This document shows, piece after piece, positions 51,045 through 60,651 of a stretch of 64,000 bases of DNA. The notes under the pieces were generated by a model that saw only the letters and a list, made by a program, of their open reading frames with translations, had not been told where the DNA came from and ran no database searches. Every line of letters begins with the position of its first letter. Positions within the stretch are counted from its first letter, which is position 1. The DNA is from JAHOYW01 sp963664605 (lineage in GTDB: Bacteria; Verrucomicrobiota; Lentisphaeria; Victivallales; Victivallaceae). Where the stretch lies: positions 1,922,001 through 1,986,000 of the forward strand of contig OY761536.1 of the NCBI GenBank assembly GCA_963664605.1, in the 5' to 3' direction. The position numbers and the translations under genes were made by a program.

Positions 51045-52655
51045 ATGAAAATTTCAAGCTTTTTCAACGTAAATGGAAGTATAGGAAAAAGCGCTTACGG
51101 CGCAACTGATTTTCCTGCGGTTTCAGACCTCCTCGAACACATGGACTATCTGGGAATCGATCGTTCTCTGGCATGGCACTTGGGAGCACGCGACCTGAAT
51201 CCTACATATGGAAACAGAAAGCTGCTTGATGAAATATCTGAAGCGGGTGCAAAAGAACGTATTTTTCCGGCGTTTATTATTACGCCTGCTTGTTTTTATG
51301 GAAACGGCGTTTTGGATTATTTAAAAGAATGCTTTGCCTCTAAGCGGAGCATGGCGATTCGGTTAACTCCCGAAATGTGCCGTTTCCCGCTTCGCAGGAT
51401 AGAAAGGGTTTTAGAGGAACTGGCGGACTTCGAACCGCTTGTCCTTCTGGATATATTGTCTTGCCGTGATGAACAAATGTTCCGTGACCTTGAATATCTG
51501 GCAAACAAGTTTTCACAGGCAAACTTTGCTGTAAGTCAGGTAATGTGGCCGCCTTTCGGTGGTGTGTTGGATTTAATGTGGCGCTGTCCGAACACCTATA
51601 TTGATATTTCATGGCTGCACATGCGCGGCAGTATTGAACTCTTATGCAAAGATTTTGGCGCGGAACGTGTATTATTCGGAATCGGCTATAAATCGCATTA
51701 CGGAGCTGCAATAGCGGAACTGGCTTTTGCACAAATTACAGATGATGAACGTGAATTAATCGCTCATGGTAACATAGAGCGTTTATTGAAGCTTTCTCCT
51801 CTTGATAAAAGTTTAGCACCAGCACGTTCAAATAAGTTTGACAAACCGTTGTGGAGCAGATTTGAAAATGGGGAAGCACTCAAGGATGTTAAAATAATTG
51901 ACGCTCACGCGCACGATCAACTCCCAACCATGGGTTGGTTCTTTCCTGAAACTTCTTTGGAAGAGAATGTAGAAGTTCTTGTCGAGCAATCAAAACGGCT
52001 TAAGATTGATCAAACTATTTTAAGCTCGGGAATTGCATTGTTCGGAGATGGCGTTGAAGGCAACCGTGAAACAGAAAAGGCTTTCCACGGATATGGAGAT
52101 ATATTTAAAGGTTATCTTGGCTTCAATCCGCGTTTTAGTGATGTCTTAGTTCCACTGTTTGATGATTTTTTCAGCCGGGATTTCTATGTCGGGTTCAAAC
52201 TGCTGGCATCATACTGGAAAATTCCGTTGGGTGATTCGTCTTACAATCCGGTTTGGGAATACGCTGATATGCATTGTTTGCCTATTTTGATGCATACCTG
52301 GAGTGACAGTTATACTTCTCCAGGAAAACTTACTGAGATCATAAAGAAATACCCGAATGCGATATTCCTTTTGGGACATTCCGGTGGTGGTACTTCAGGC
52401 AGGCTTGAAGCCATTGAATTATGCAAAAATAATGACAATGTTTATCTTGAATTCTGCGGAAGTTTCACGACTCCTGAATTATACGAAAAAGCAATAAAGC
52501 AAGTAGGCATAGAAAAAATTGTATATGGTTCTGACACATCAGCACATAGTGAAGTATGGGAACTGGGACGTTTTTTATCGTTGCCGCTTAATGATAATGA
52601 ATTAATTCCAGCTTTAGCAAAAAACATGGAAAATATTTTAGCCAGGAAAATATAA
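51045..52655 (+). CDS. Tandem amidohydrolase-like protein; first half degenerate
   Basis: 536 residues in two related amidohydrolase barrels. The second (about 285-536) has the metal motif IIDAHAHDQLP, then LGFNPRFSD, VGFKLLASYWKIPL, LPILMHTWSD (His), FLLGHSGGG and IVYGSDTSAHS (Asp), so it should be active. The first (1-265) begins SSFFNVNGSIG without HxH, but keeps DISWLHMRGSIE and VLFGIGYKSHYGAA as fold marks. It is probably structural or regulatory. No signal peptide. Gaps of 4 and 14 bases connect it to its neighbours. Confidence 0.8.
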   Translation: MKISSFFNVNGSIGKSAYGATDFPAVSDLLEHMDYLGIDRSLAWHLGARDLNPTYGNRKLLDEISEAGAKERIFPAFIITPACFYGNGVLDYLKECFASKRSMAIRLTPEMCRFPLRRIERVLEELADFEPLVLLDILSCRDEQMFRDLEYLANKFSQANFAVSQVMWPPFGGVLDLMWRCPNTYIDISWLHMRGSIELLCKDFGAERVLFGIGYKSHYGAAIAELAFAQITDDERELIAHGNIERLLKLSPLDKSLAPARSNKFDKPLWSRFENGEALKDVKIIDAHAHDQLPTMGWFFPETSLEENVEVLVEQSKRLKIDQTILSSGIALFGDGVEGNRETEKAFHGYGDIFKGYLGFNPRFSDVLVPLFDDFFSRDFYVGFKLLASYWKIPLGDSSYNPVWEYADMHCLPILMHTWSDSYTSPGKLTEIIKKYPNAIFLLGHSGGGTSGRLEAIELCKNNDNVYLEFCGSFTTPELYEKAIKQVGIEKIVYGSDTSAHSEVWELGRFLSLPLNDNELIPALAKNMENILARKI

Positions 52656-52669
52656 GGACAAAATAAGTA

Positions 52670-53404
52670 ATGCAAACTATTAAAACTGGAATACAACTTT
52701 ATTCAGTACGGGAAGCGCTTAGTGAGGACTTCAAAGGAACTCTGAAAAAATTAGCTGAAATGGGATTTGAAGGAGTCGAATTCGCTTTTAACTATGGTGG
52801 ACTGGAACCTGAAGAACTCGCGGATTTTTTAAAAAAGACAGGATTAGAGACTATCGGTATTTATGAGAGAGTTCCTAATATTTGCAATCCCGACGCTGAA
52901 GTGTATAAACAAGCAGAAGCGCTTGAATGTAAATACTTGACTTTAGGTTTCAATGCGAAGATGATAAAAGAAGACTTTGATAACTGTCTGGAAACATGTC
53001 GCAGAGCTGTTGAAACCGCAAACACTAAAGGCATTAAGCTTTGTTATCATGCTCATGTGCACGAATTTGAAAAGAATGATGGAGAATGTTATCTTGATAT
53101 TTTATTAAAAGAAATCCCTGAAATGGATTTTGAGCCTGATACCGCTTGGATCGAAGCTGGCGGTGAAGATATTATCAGCTATATGAAAAAATATGCTGAC
53201 CGTATTCCGATGATTCATGTCAAAGACCTTGATGCAGACGGAAATATTACTGAATTGGGGAATGGTGTAATCGATTTTAAGGAAGTCATTGATTTTGCCG
53301 AAAACACAAATATAGAATGGATCAGTTATGAACAGGATATGACTAAATTGACAGATGTAAAAAGTGCTGAAATAAGTATTAAACATTTAAATAAAATAAT
53401 GTGA
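52670..53404 (+). CDS. Sugar phosphate isomerase/epimerase (xylose-isomerase-like barrel)
   Basis: Starts TIKTGIQLYSVREALSEDFK, typical of the family, then MGFEGVEFAF, GIKLCYHAHVHEFEK (His/Glu ligand region, about 126), EPDTAWIEAGGED (Asp/Glu, about 152) and IPMIHVKDLD (His, about 183), ending in WISYEQDM. 244 residues. Probably acts on a sugar or polyol made by the Gfo/Idh or aminotransferase enzymes. Its stop overlaps the next gene's frame. Confidence 0.88.
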   Translation: MQTIKTGIQLYSVREALSEDFKGTLKKLAEMGFEGVEFAFNYGGLEPEELADFLKKTGLETIGIYERVPNICNPDAEVYKQAEALECKYLTLGFNAKMIKEDFDNCLETCRRAVETANTKGIKLCYHAHVHEFEKNDGECYLDILLKEIPEMDFEPDTAWIEAGGEDIISYMKKYADRIPMIHVKDLDADGNITELGNGVIDFKEVIDFAENTNIEWISYEQDMTKLTDVKSAEISIKHLNKIM

Positions 53405-53412
53405 GCACAAGT

Positions 53413-54924
53413 ATGAAAAAGCCGAAAAATGTAGTATGGATAATGTGTGATCAGTTAAGGTTTGATTACCTTGGGTTTACTGGTAACAAGATTGCACGTA
53501 CTCCGAACCTTGATGAACTAGCCGGGGACGGCGTGGTTTTTGACAACATGTTTGTCCAGTATCCAGCCTGTATGGCCAGCCGCGCCAGCATGTTGACAGG
53601 ACGTTATCCTTCCACAATCAGGATGAGCAATGGTTCGCCGTTCCTTGATCCCAGGGAAACTACATTGCCTGAAATTCTTCAGCGGAATAAATTTAATACA
53701 GCGCTTTTCGGAAAACTGCATATTATTCCCCAACTATATACACAGCGGGAATTGAAAACCAACAAGACTGTTGCAGATGCTTCCAGATTTATGGAAGCGG
53801 CCGCTTTGCCTGCAATTCCTGAAGACCCGGCAAAGAAAAATTATGGATTCCAGAAAATTATTGGCTTTGAAGATGGCTTATGGGGAGAATATCTTGAATG
53901 GCTGGATGAACGCGATCCGGAATTATGTAAAAAAGTGGCGACAAATGGATTTAAGAGCAAGGATTATATTGTGAGAGAGGTTCCTGCTGAACTGCCAGAC
54001 TCCGGAGTGAGTATTATTCCTTCAGAACTGCATCCCTCAACATTCATCGCTGAATCGGCGGTCGAATATTTCGATCATGCCCACAAGACGGGATCGTGTT
54101 TCATGCAGGTGTCATTTGTCGATCCCCACCACCCCTGGGATCCGCCAGCAGATACTGCCAGGCATTTCCCATCAGGGGATATGCCGTTGCCAAAGCATAA
54201 CAACACCGGGAATTTGAAATGGCCGGAAAGCCTTCTTGAAAAACAAAAATCAGGACAGGTCCCATCGGGAAATATTTCGGATAAGACTACTAGAAAAACT
54301 ACAGCTTACTACCACGCGATGATTGAAATGATAGATATTTCTGTCGGTAAAGTTATCAAAGCGATTAAAGATGCCGGAGAATATGATGACACGTTGTTTA
54401 TATTTGCTTCAGACCATGGAGAGCATCTGGGGAGCAATGGCTTATGGCGAAAAGGATATTTTCTGTACGATCACATAATCAGAAGTCCGTTTTTTATGAC
54501 TTGGAAGAATGGTTTTGCAGATGGTATCCGCAACGATGAACTTTATCAAGCTCTGGATATCGCCCCGACAATCCTTGATCTACTTGATTTGCCGATACCA
54601 GTTGGAATGCAAGGCAAAAGCTTTGCGAATGTTTTGAAAGGTAAAAAAGTGCCTGGTAGAGAATATATTTACTGTCAGGGAGCTTATGCTCCGCTGGGAT
54701 CGTTTATTGACAGCATCTGCATCAGGACCAGAGACGCAAAATTAAACTACTTTCCCTCTGACGGGTTTGGTCACCTGTTCGATTTGAGGAATGACCCTGA
54801 CGAAATGAATGATTTGTACGAGTCGCCGGAATATCAGGATTTGCGCAAGCAAATGCTGGAGCTCTATATCAAGGCATTTTATGATCAGCGTGATCCTTTA
54901 CCTTTAGTTATGTCCCAATGGTAA
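53413..54924 (+). CDS. Sulfatase (formylglycine-dependent, arylsulfatase type)
   Basis: Removes sulfate from a glycan or small sulfate ester. NVVWIMCDQLRFDYLG at the N-terminus contributes the metal Asp, and CMASRASMLTGR holds the C-x-A-x-R maturation site (Cys at residue 53, Arg at 57), so a formylglycine-generating enzyme is needed. The phosphatase-like SFVDPHHPWDPP and FIFASDHGEHLGSNGLWRKG supply metal and base residues. No signal peptide is seen, so it is cytosolic or exported by other means. An in-frame GTG at 53401 overlaps the previous stop; the ATG at 53413 is preferred because homologues start at this point. Confidence 0.93.
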   Translation: MKKPKNVVWIMCDQLRFDYLGFTGNKIARTPNLDELAGDGVVFDNMFVQYPACMASRASMLTGRYPSTIRMSNGSPFLDPRETTLPEILQRNKFNTALFGKLHIIPQLYTQRELKTNKTVADASRFMEAAALPAIPEDPAKKNYGFQKIIGFEDGLWGEYLEWLDERDPELCKKVATNGFKSKDYIVREVPAELPDSGVSIIPSELHPSTFIAESAVEYFDHAHKTGSCFMQVSFVDPHHPWDPPADTARHFPSGDMPLPKHNNTGNLKWPESLLEKQKSGQVPSGNISDKTTRKTTAYYHAMIEMIDISVGKVIKAIKDAGEYDDTLFIFASDHGEHLGSNGLWRKGYFLYDHIIRSPFFMTWKNGFADGIRNDELYQALDIAPTILDLLDLPIPVGMQGKSFANVLKGKKVPGREYIYCQGAYAPLGSFIDSICIRTRDAKLNYFPSDGFGHLFDLRNDPDEMNDLYESPEYQDLRKQMLELYIKAFYDQRDPLPLVMSQW

Positions 54925-54925
54925 G

Positions 54926-55750
54926 TTACGTTTCTTTGTCTCCAAAGCTTGAAGCATAGACCTTGGGACTCATTCCAGTTGAACGCTTAAACACTTTAAA
55001 AAAGCAGGATAATGAACGATATCCAATTGAATTAGCGATTTCTTCAAGAGATAAATTTGAGTTGCCAAGAAGATGTTTAGCGACCGCTATTCTTTGCTCC
55101 CGCAATAGTGTGCTGAAGTTTTTTCCGGTTTCTTCTCTTAAAAGCTTACGCAAATGTGATGCGCTTATACCGATTGCCATGCTCATTTTTTGCATATCCA
55201 GAGTTTGATGGTATTCGTTTGATATTATACCAATAGCACGGTTAACTATTTCAGATTGATAAGACTGAAGTGTTGTTGTTTCCAGTAGTTTTTCCGGGGT
55301 TTTATTATCTTTCTGCCAAATTAAATCTATGAGGAACTCTGTCAGGCAACAAGCTAATAATTCATGAGAATACTGTTTTTCCTGTACGCTTGTCCACATT
55401 AATTTTTTCATCAAGTCGCAGCCGTTTCTCCGAACAGATATTTTACTTTTTAAAATAGATGGAGGTATTTTCCCGCTAAACATAATATTCAAAAAATAAA
55501 AAGGCATTTCCTCTTTTTCATGAAAAGAGTGCGGTGTTCCGCCTGGAATTATGATGCACTCTCCAGGAGACAGCAATATTGCTTTTTTATCAATTTCGAA
55601 AGCGAGTTCTCCGTAATCAATAAATATAATCTCATATGATCCCGGTTTGTGTTCATGCTTGGGAGGATGGTAGTTTCTTCTTTTTATTTTGTGAGATATA
55701 TAATTAATTTTATTCACAAGGGTAGGATGAAAATCATAATCAAATTTCAT
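54926..55750 (-). CDS. AraC-family transcriptional regulator
   Basis: A cupin-like sensor (HEHKPGSYEIIFIDYGELAF, SPGECIIIPGGTPHSFH) is followed by two HTH motifs (MQKMSMAIGISASHLRKLLR and LEEIANSIGYRSLSCFFKVF). 274 residues. It is convergent with the sulfatase gene (two bases apart) and divergent from the 1040-residue DUF4838 gene. The 21-bp direct repeat at 55783 is between them, so this is the best candidate for the protein that binds it. Confidence 0.9.
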   Translation of the reverse strand: MKFDYDFHPTLVNKINYISHKIKRRNYHPPKHEHKPGSYEIIFIDYGELAFEIDKKAILLSPGECIIIPGGTPHSFHEKEEMPFYFLNIMFSGKIPPSILKSKISVRRNGCDLMKKLMWTSVQEKQYSHELLACCLTEFLIDLIWQKDNKTPEKLLETTTLQSYQSEIVNRAIGIISNEYHQTLDMQKMSMAIGISASHLRKLLREETGKNFSTLLREQRIAVAKHLLGNSNLSLEEIANSIGYRSLSCFFKVFKRSTGMSPKVYASSFGDKET

Positions 55751-55782
55751 TTTTCACCATTTTCATTAATGATTAAATTAAA

Positions 55783-55819
55783 ATCTTTATAGGCATAAAA
55801 AAAATCAATAGTAGCATTG
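55783..55819 (+). promoter_or_regulatory. AraC-type 21-bp direct repeat and promoter, site B
   Basis: ATCTTTATAGGCAT (55783) and ATCAATAGTAGCATTG (55804) start 21 bases apart, 10 of 14 positions equal. TATAAG at 55838-55843 follows 19 bases after the second repeat. It serves the gene at 55993. Confidence 0.65.
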
Positions 55820-55992
55820 CTTGTTTTATTATAACGCTATAAGATTAATATTGCAAGAGCAAATAAGAATATCGCTAATTTTTCCCATCCGGCCCTAAAA
55901 TGTTAATCAACTACGGAGGTACCAGAAACAAAGCATAAGCAGAGAGAGTATGTGTAAACTATCAAAAACTTAACTTTAACAGGAGTGGTATT

Positions 55993-58900
55993 ATGTTAAG
56001 AAACATCAGGTATTTGGTTTTTGCTATTTGTGTTGCCTTGCTGGTGGCGGCATTGAACGTCAATGCGGTGATGATTCCAGACGATGGCGACAGTTGGACC
56101 GAAACTCTTGATTCCTGGGCAAATCTCCGGCCTTCAGGCGGTACTTTCGATTTCAGCCTGTCAACTGACCGTCAGGAAGGCAGTTACTCAATAAAAGCAA
56201 GTAATCCGACATCTACGGGAATTGGGCCTCAACGTAATTTCTCGCCCACTTTAGATTTAACCAGTTTTACCAGGGTTGTATTTTGGGCCAAGCAAGAAAA
56301 TTTAACCATTCCTACTGATAACATCAAGGTGTTAATGTATAGTGGGGTTGGTGAAACATACTACAAGGATATAACGGTAACTTCTTCATGGCAGCAGTTT
56401 AGCATTGATTTCAGCAGTATGAAAAAAAGAGGGCTGGACTTTACAAATGTTATGCTTATTTATTTCTCTTTTAAAGAAGGAGGTACAGGTAAAGCTTTAT
56501 ATATTGATGGGCTCAGGTTTGAAAATGACATGGTGAGACTGGTTGATGGGGGCACAAGTGATTATACAATAGTTGAACCTGACAACCCGGTGGCTGTTGA
56601 ACATTTCGCAGCTCAGGAACTGGCTTCTTTCATTGAAAGCTACAGCGGCGCCACACTCTCAATAGTTGAAGAAAGTTCATTCAGCAGCGGCAATGCCATT
56701 TACGTCGGACAGACCCAGTATGCGGCAAATGCCGGAATCAATTTCAGTCAGCTTGGACAGGAGGAATGGGACTTGCGTATGGTCAACAATGACCTTGTTC
56801 TTTCCGGTGGTCGTCCGCGCGGCACTCTGTATGGAGTCTATGAGTTTCTGGAAACAATTGTCGGGATACGTTTCCTCGATCCCGATACCACCTATATGCC
56901 ATCAAATCCGAACGGTGTCCTTGACGTTCCTGACGACCTTTCCGTTAACCGGGAACCGGCATTCAGGAGGCGCGACCTTTATACCGTAGTCAAAGGCGGA
57001 GCAAACTGGGCTAGATTCAGGACATTTTTCATAAGGCGCAAATTGAATGCTTTTGCCAACGCCACTCAATCTATAGACGGCAGCTTAGGATTTTCATTCC
57101 GTTACGGTAGTCCGTCCCCGGTGCATGGCCAGGCATTTTATGTTTCTCAGAATTCCACGCTTTTCAATGATCCGTCTTACTTTGCTGTAACCTCGACTGG
57201 AGGAAGCACTTATCCAGGCGGACAAGTATGTATGTCCAACTCAACTGTCAGGTCGATTTTTGCCGGTCTGCTGCGTGACTATATTGATGCGGACAGAGCC
57301 GCGATTGATACGGCAGGGACTGGCGAACCCTACCCGACGATGTATTCAGTTTGTCCTGAAGACGGGGGCGAAGGGCAGTGCTACTGTACAAGCTGCGTCG
57401 CTAAGGCTGCAACCTACGGTTCTTATGCCGGGGTGGTATTGGAGTTTGTAAACTACCTTGCCAATGACATTGCCCAGGATTACCCGGAAATTACATTGAC
57501 TACTTTGGCCTACGGTTATTACTTGGATCCGCCGTCAAATATCCAGCCCGTTTCAAACGTTATGATCAGAATGGCGCACGGACAGAAAAGCGACAGGTTC
57601 AGGAGCATAAACCACACCGTCAACAGCGTTCCGAAGCAGCGCTGGACTGACTGGTCGGCCATTTGTGGGGATATGGGAATCCACGATTACTGGACATATC
57701 CTGCCGTTTGCGATAATTACGCATGGCCTTATGCCTTCATAAACGACCTTGCGGATTCGATAAAATCATATTATAATTTCGGAGTTAAGGATTATTTTGC
57801 TGAAGCAAATTTCCTTGGAAGCCGCATTCATAATTTCGTTGACCTGCAGCTTTATATGGCCTCTAAACTGCTGGATGATCCTACCCTGGATACAAGCACG
57901 ATTATAAACGACTTTATGGAACTCTATTACGGGGCGGCTTCTCAAAAGATGAAGGATCTGCTGACCTATATTGAACAACGCCAGGATGAAGAATCAGCCT
58001 GGCTTCAGCAGATGTCGCCATGGATCAGGACATATCTTGACGCGGATTTCTTTATCAACACCGACAGTATCCTCACGCAAGCCGAAGGGCTCGTCACTTA
58101 CGGTTCCCAGACTTATGACAATATTCGACAGGAACGCATGACGCTTGACGAAAGTATGCTTTATCCGTGGCTGATTCTGGAACAGGAAGGTGGAAGTAAT
58201 TGGAATTTTGTGAGGACTCAGGTATTGGCTCGCCTGGAGGATAACTATGAAGCAGCGTATGATAAATATGGCGGTTGGGGGGCGGCTTACGAAGCTTTGG
58301 ACCAGGCGAGACTTGATTATTTGAGTCAGACTCCCTCACTTCCCTCACAGTTTGCGGGCTCTTATTTCATAGATGTTGTCGGCCCAATGCTCCAGCTTAC
58401 CCGGGCAGGCGTGGAACCAATCAGCCCCGTCGATGACAACGATGCCTATTTCGGGAAAGCATGGCGGCTGGACTCTTCGCTGCCTGATCCTGCCGGGGAT
58501 TTTAGTGACCCGCCGCAATTCGGCTTGTATGATTTCACCACTGTGCCGAATCTGGTCATCACCCAAACTCTTACAGGTAACGATATTCCGCAGGATGAAC
58601 AATATCACTGGTATTTTGCCGGGCAGGCAAAACTGACGCAATCCTTGTATGTATGGGCGCATAATTATGAAGACCTGAGTTTGCGTCTGGCATGGGACAA
58701 CCTGAATGTCGCCTACAACTATTCCGTATCCCCTTCCGAACAGAAAACATACGATTATTACATATCCCTAAAGTTGACCGGGCCTGCCTATGTTTCAGGC
58801 TCAAACAGTGCGGATTCATTCTCTATAGACCGCATTTTCCTGGTGGAAAACAACACTTTTGTGGAAATAACTTCACCGGAAGACAATGATACTGTATCAG

Positions 58901-59115
58901 GCACTATCAGCATACAAGGTGCAGCCAGTGAGGACGACGTAATAGAAATACAAATAGATAGCGGTTCCTTCGTTCAGGTCAGCGGCACCGGAAACTGGAC
59001 ATACAGTCTGGATACTTCCACTCTCTCGAACGGTAGTCATACAGTTACCTCACGAGCAACGGATCATACCGAAAATACCGCAACCGATACAATCTCAATT
59101 AACGTAAGCAACTGA
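55993..59115 (+). CDS. Secreted multidomain DUF4838 protein with CBM-like and Ig-like domains
   Basis: 1040 residues. Signal peptide at 1-25 (YLVFAICVALLVAALNVNA). Residues about 30-178 form a carbohydrate-binding-like jelly roll (GSYSIKASNP, VVFWAKQENLTIPTDNIKVL, ALYIDGLRFE). About 185-290 is the GH20-N/glucuronidase-like domain (AVEHFAAQELASFIESYSGA). The DUF4838 barrel follows (ARFRTFFIRRKLNAFA, YPTMYSVCPEDGGEGQCYCT, ILLTTLAYGYY-like strand). The last 85 residues (ITSPEDNDTVSGTISIQGAA) are a bacterial Ig-like repeat. AGGAG precedes the ATG. Probably a surface or periplasmic glycan-degrading enzyme under AraC control. Confidence 0.82.
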   Translation: MLRNIRYLVFAICVALLVAALNVNAVMIPDDGDSWTETLDSWANLRPSGGTFDFSLSTDRQEGSYSIKASNPTSTGIGPQRNFSPTLDLTSFTRVVFWAKQENLTIPTDNIKVLMYSGVGETYYKDITVTSSWQQFSIDFSSMKKRGLDFTNVMLIYFSFKEGGTGKALYIDGLRFENDMVRLVDGGTSDYTIVEPDNPVAVEHFAAQELASFIESYSGATLSIVEESSFSSGNAIYVGQTQYAANAGINFSQLGQEEWDLRMVNNDLVLSGGRPRGTLYGVYEFLETIVGIRFLDPDTTYMPSNPNGVLDVPDDLSVNREPAFRRRDLYTVVKGGANWARFRTFFIRRKLNAFANATQSIDGSLGFSFRYGSPSPVHGQAFYVSQNSTLFNDPSYFAVTSTGGSTYPGGQVCMSNSTVRSIFAGLLRDYIDADRAAIDTAGTGEPYPTMYSVCPEDGGEGQCYCTSCVAKAATYGSYAGVVLEFVNYLANDIAQDYPEITLTTLAYGYYLDPPSNIQPVSNVMIRMAHGQKSDRFRSINHTVNSVPKQRWTDWSAICGDMGIHDYWTYPAVCDNYAWPYAFINDLADSIKSYYNFGVKDYFAEANFLGSRIHNFVDLQLYMASKLLDDPTLDTSTIINDFMELYYGAASQKMKDLLTYIEQRQDEESAWLQQMSPWIRTYLDADFFINTDSILTQAEGLVTYGSQTYDNIRQERMTLDESMLYPWLILEQEGGSNWNFVRTQVLARLEDNYEAAYDKYGGWGAAYEALDQARLDYLSQTPSLPSQFAGSYFIDVVGPMLQLTRAGVEPISPVDDNDAYFGKAWRLDSSLPDPAGDFSDPPQFGLYDFTTVPNLVITQTLTGNDIPQDEQYHWYFAGQAKLTQSLYVWAHNYEDLSLRLAWDNLNVAYNYSVSPSEQKTYDYYISLKLTGPAYVSGSNSADSFSIDRIFLVENNTFVEITSPEDNDTVSGTISIQGAASEDDVIEIQIDSGSFVQVSGTGNWTYSLDTSTLSNGSHTVTSRATDHTENTATDTISINVSN

Positions 59116-59134
59116 TATTAGCATTATAAACTTG

Positions 59135-59171
59135 AAGCCGTCCGGTAATTTGACCGGACGGCTTTTATTTT
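59135..59171 (+). terminator. Rho-independent terminator
   Basis: AAGCCGTCCGGT-AATTTG-ACCGGACGGCTT, a perfect 12-bp stem followed by TTATTTT, 19 bases after the stop of the 1040-residue gene. Confidence 0.92.
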
Positions 59172-59190
59172 AGCATAAATATATTTATAA

Positions 59191-59227
59191 ATCAATATTA
59201 GCACTAAAAAAATCAATATTAACATTG
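59191..59227 (+). promoter_or_regulatory. AraC-type 21-bp direct repeat and promoter, site C
   Basis: ATCAATATTAGCAC (59191) and ATCAATATTAACATTG (59212), start to start 21 bases, nearly identical. TATGAT at 59248-59253 follows 21 bases after the second repeat. It serves the GH4 operon. Confidence 0.72.
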
Positions 59228-59297
59228 CGTTTTTCTTTATTGTACAGTATGATTTATATTATAGAACGGAATAAATTTAAAAGGATTTTGGATTATA

Positions 59298-60629
59298 ATG
59301 ACGACCAATACAAAAATAACTATTGTCGGCGGAGGCAGCTACGTTTGGGGGCCGCGTTTACTTTGTGATCTGGTTCAGACGCCAGAGTTTGATAATAGTG
59401 ATGTTATGCTCCTGGATATCAATTTAAAAGCCGCGGAAGAGATGAAAGCTGCTTTGGATCGGATCTGTGCTGATAATGATAAAAATTTTCGTTTCATAGC
59501 TACCAGTAATGAGGAAGAAGCGTTCAAAGATACTGATTTTGTGATAATAACAATTTCAACTGGCGGTCTTGATATGATGAAACACGATCTGGAAATTCCT
59601 GATAAATACGGCATTTACCAGACTGTTGGTGATTCGGTAGGTCCTGGTGGCTGGTCAAGGCTTTTGAGAAATGTGCCGGTTCTAGTAGATATGGCACGCA
59701 AGATTGAAAAGCTTTCACCAAACGCTGTAATCCTCAATTATACCAACCCAATGGCTGGTTTGACCGGAGCGATATGTGAAACTACTGATTTAAGAACTGT
59801 CGGACTGTGTCACGGAATGTTCGGCACACGTTGGTATATTGCCCGTATTCTGGATGTGGATAAAGAGGATATGGCTATCCGCTACGGCGGCGTAAATCAT
59901 TTTTTCTGGATTTGGGACTTCAGCGTCAAGGGCGAAGACGGCTACAAGTTATTACGTGACAAACTCAATGGGGATAGTTTGGTAAAATACGACAAAGCCA
60001 GTGATGATCCGGTAGGGTTTTCAGATAAGGATCATCTCTTGTTTGCTGAAATGTACGAGAATTATGGATATTTGAATTACGTCGCTGACCGGCATACCTG
60101 TGAATATTTTACTCCTTACCTGACAGATATTGAAATGATGAAAAAATTCAAACTGGAAAGATCACCGGTTGAAAGGCGTAGAAAGAATCATGGCATAAAA
60201 CGCCAGTTTACGCTTGACCTTGCTGCCGGCAAAGAGAAAATTATGGAGCCAAGCCCGGAAACAGCTATTGCAATAATGAAAGCCATGGTTACTAATAAAA
60301 CTTTTACTGATGTAGTTAATTTACCTAATACCGGGCAAATAGATAATTTGCCGCGCGGCGCGGTTGTCGAAACGATGGGATTGGTTGACAGCAATGGTTT
60401 TGCCCCGATTACAATGGGCAAAATGCCGGAAATCGTCAGGGGGGTTACTGAAGTACACTGCCATGTGCAAATGATGGCGCTTGAAGCGGCAATGACAGGA
60501 AATAAGAAACTGGCTTTTGAGGCTCTGATGCTTGATCCTCTATGCGCAAAACTGGCTCCGTCGGAGGTTAAGAAAATGGGACAAGAGCTGTTGACTGCAA
60601 CAAAAGAATATTTACCACAATTTAAATAA
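59298..60629 (+). CDS. Family 4 glycoside hydrolase (alpha-glucosidase/galacturonidase type)
   Basis: NAD- and metal-dependent glycosidase that works by an oxidation-elimination route. NAD motif ITIVGGGSYVWGPRL (about 7-21), LLDINLKAAEEM, FVIITISTGGLD, VILNYTNPMAGL (147-152) and the metal ligands CHGMF (Cys171-His172) and GGVNHFFW (His201). The last third has GDSVGPGGWS-like substrate loop earlier at about 111-120. 443 residues, full length. Specificity (alpha-glucoside, galacturonide or glucuronide) cannot be read. Cytosolic. Its promoter is site C. Confidence 0.9.
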   Translation: MTTNTKITIVGGGSYVWGPRLLCDLVQTPEFDNSDVMLLDINLKAAEEMKAALDRICADNDKNFRFIATSNEEEAFKDTDFVIITISTGGLDMMKHDLEIPDKYGIYQTVGDSVGPGGWSRLLRNVPVLVDMARKIEKLSPNAVILNYTNPMAGLTGAICETTDLRTVGLCHGMFGTRWYIARILDVDKEDMAIRYGGVNHFFWIWDFSVKGEDGYKLLRDKLNGDSLVKYDKASDDPVGFSDKDHLLFAEMYENYGYLNYVADRHTCEYFTPYLTDIEMMKKFKLERSPVERRRKNHGIKRQFTLDLAAGKEKIMEPSPETAIAIMKAMVTNKTFTDVVNLPNTGQIDNLPRGAVVETMGLVDSNGFAPITMGKMPEIVRGVTEVHCHVQMMALEAAMTGNKKLAFEALMLDPLCAKLAPSEVKKMGQELLTATKEYLPQFK

Positions 60630-60651
60630 TTAAACCAAACGGAGGTAATAA

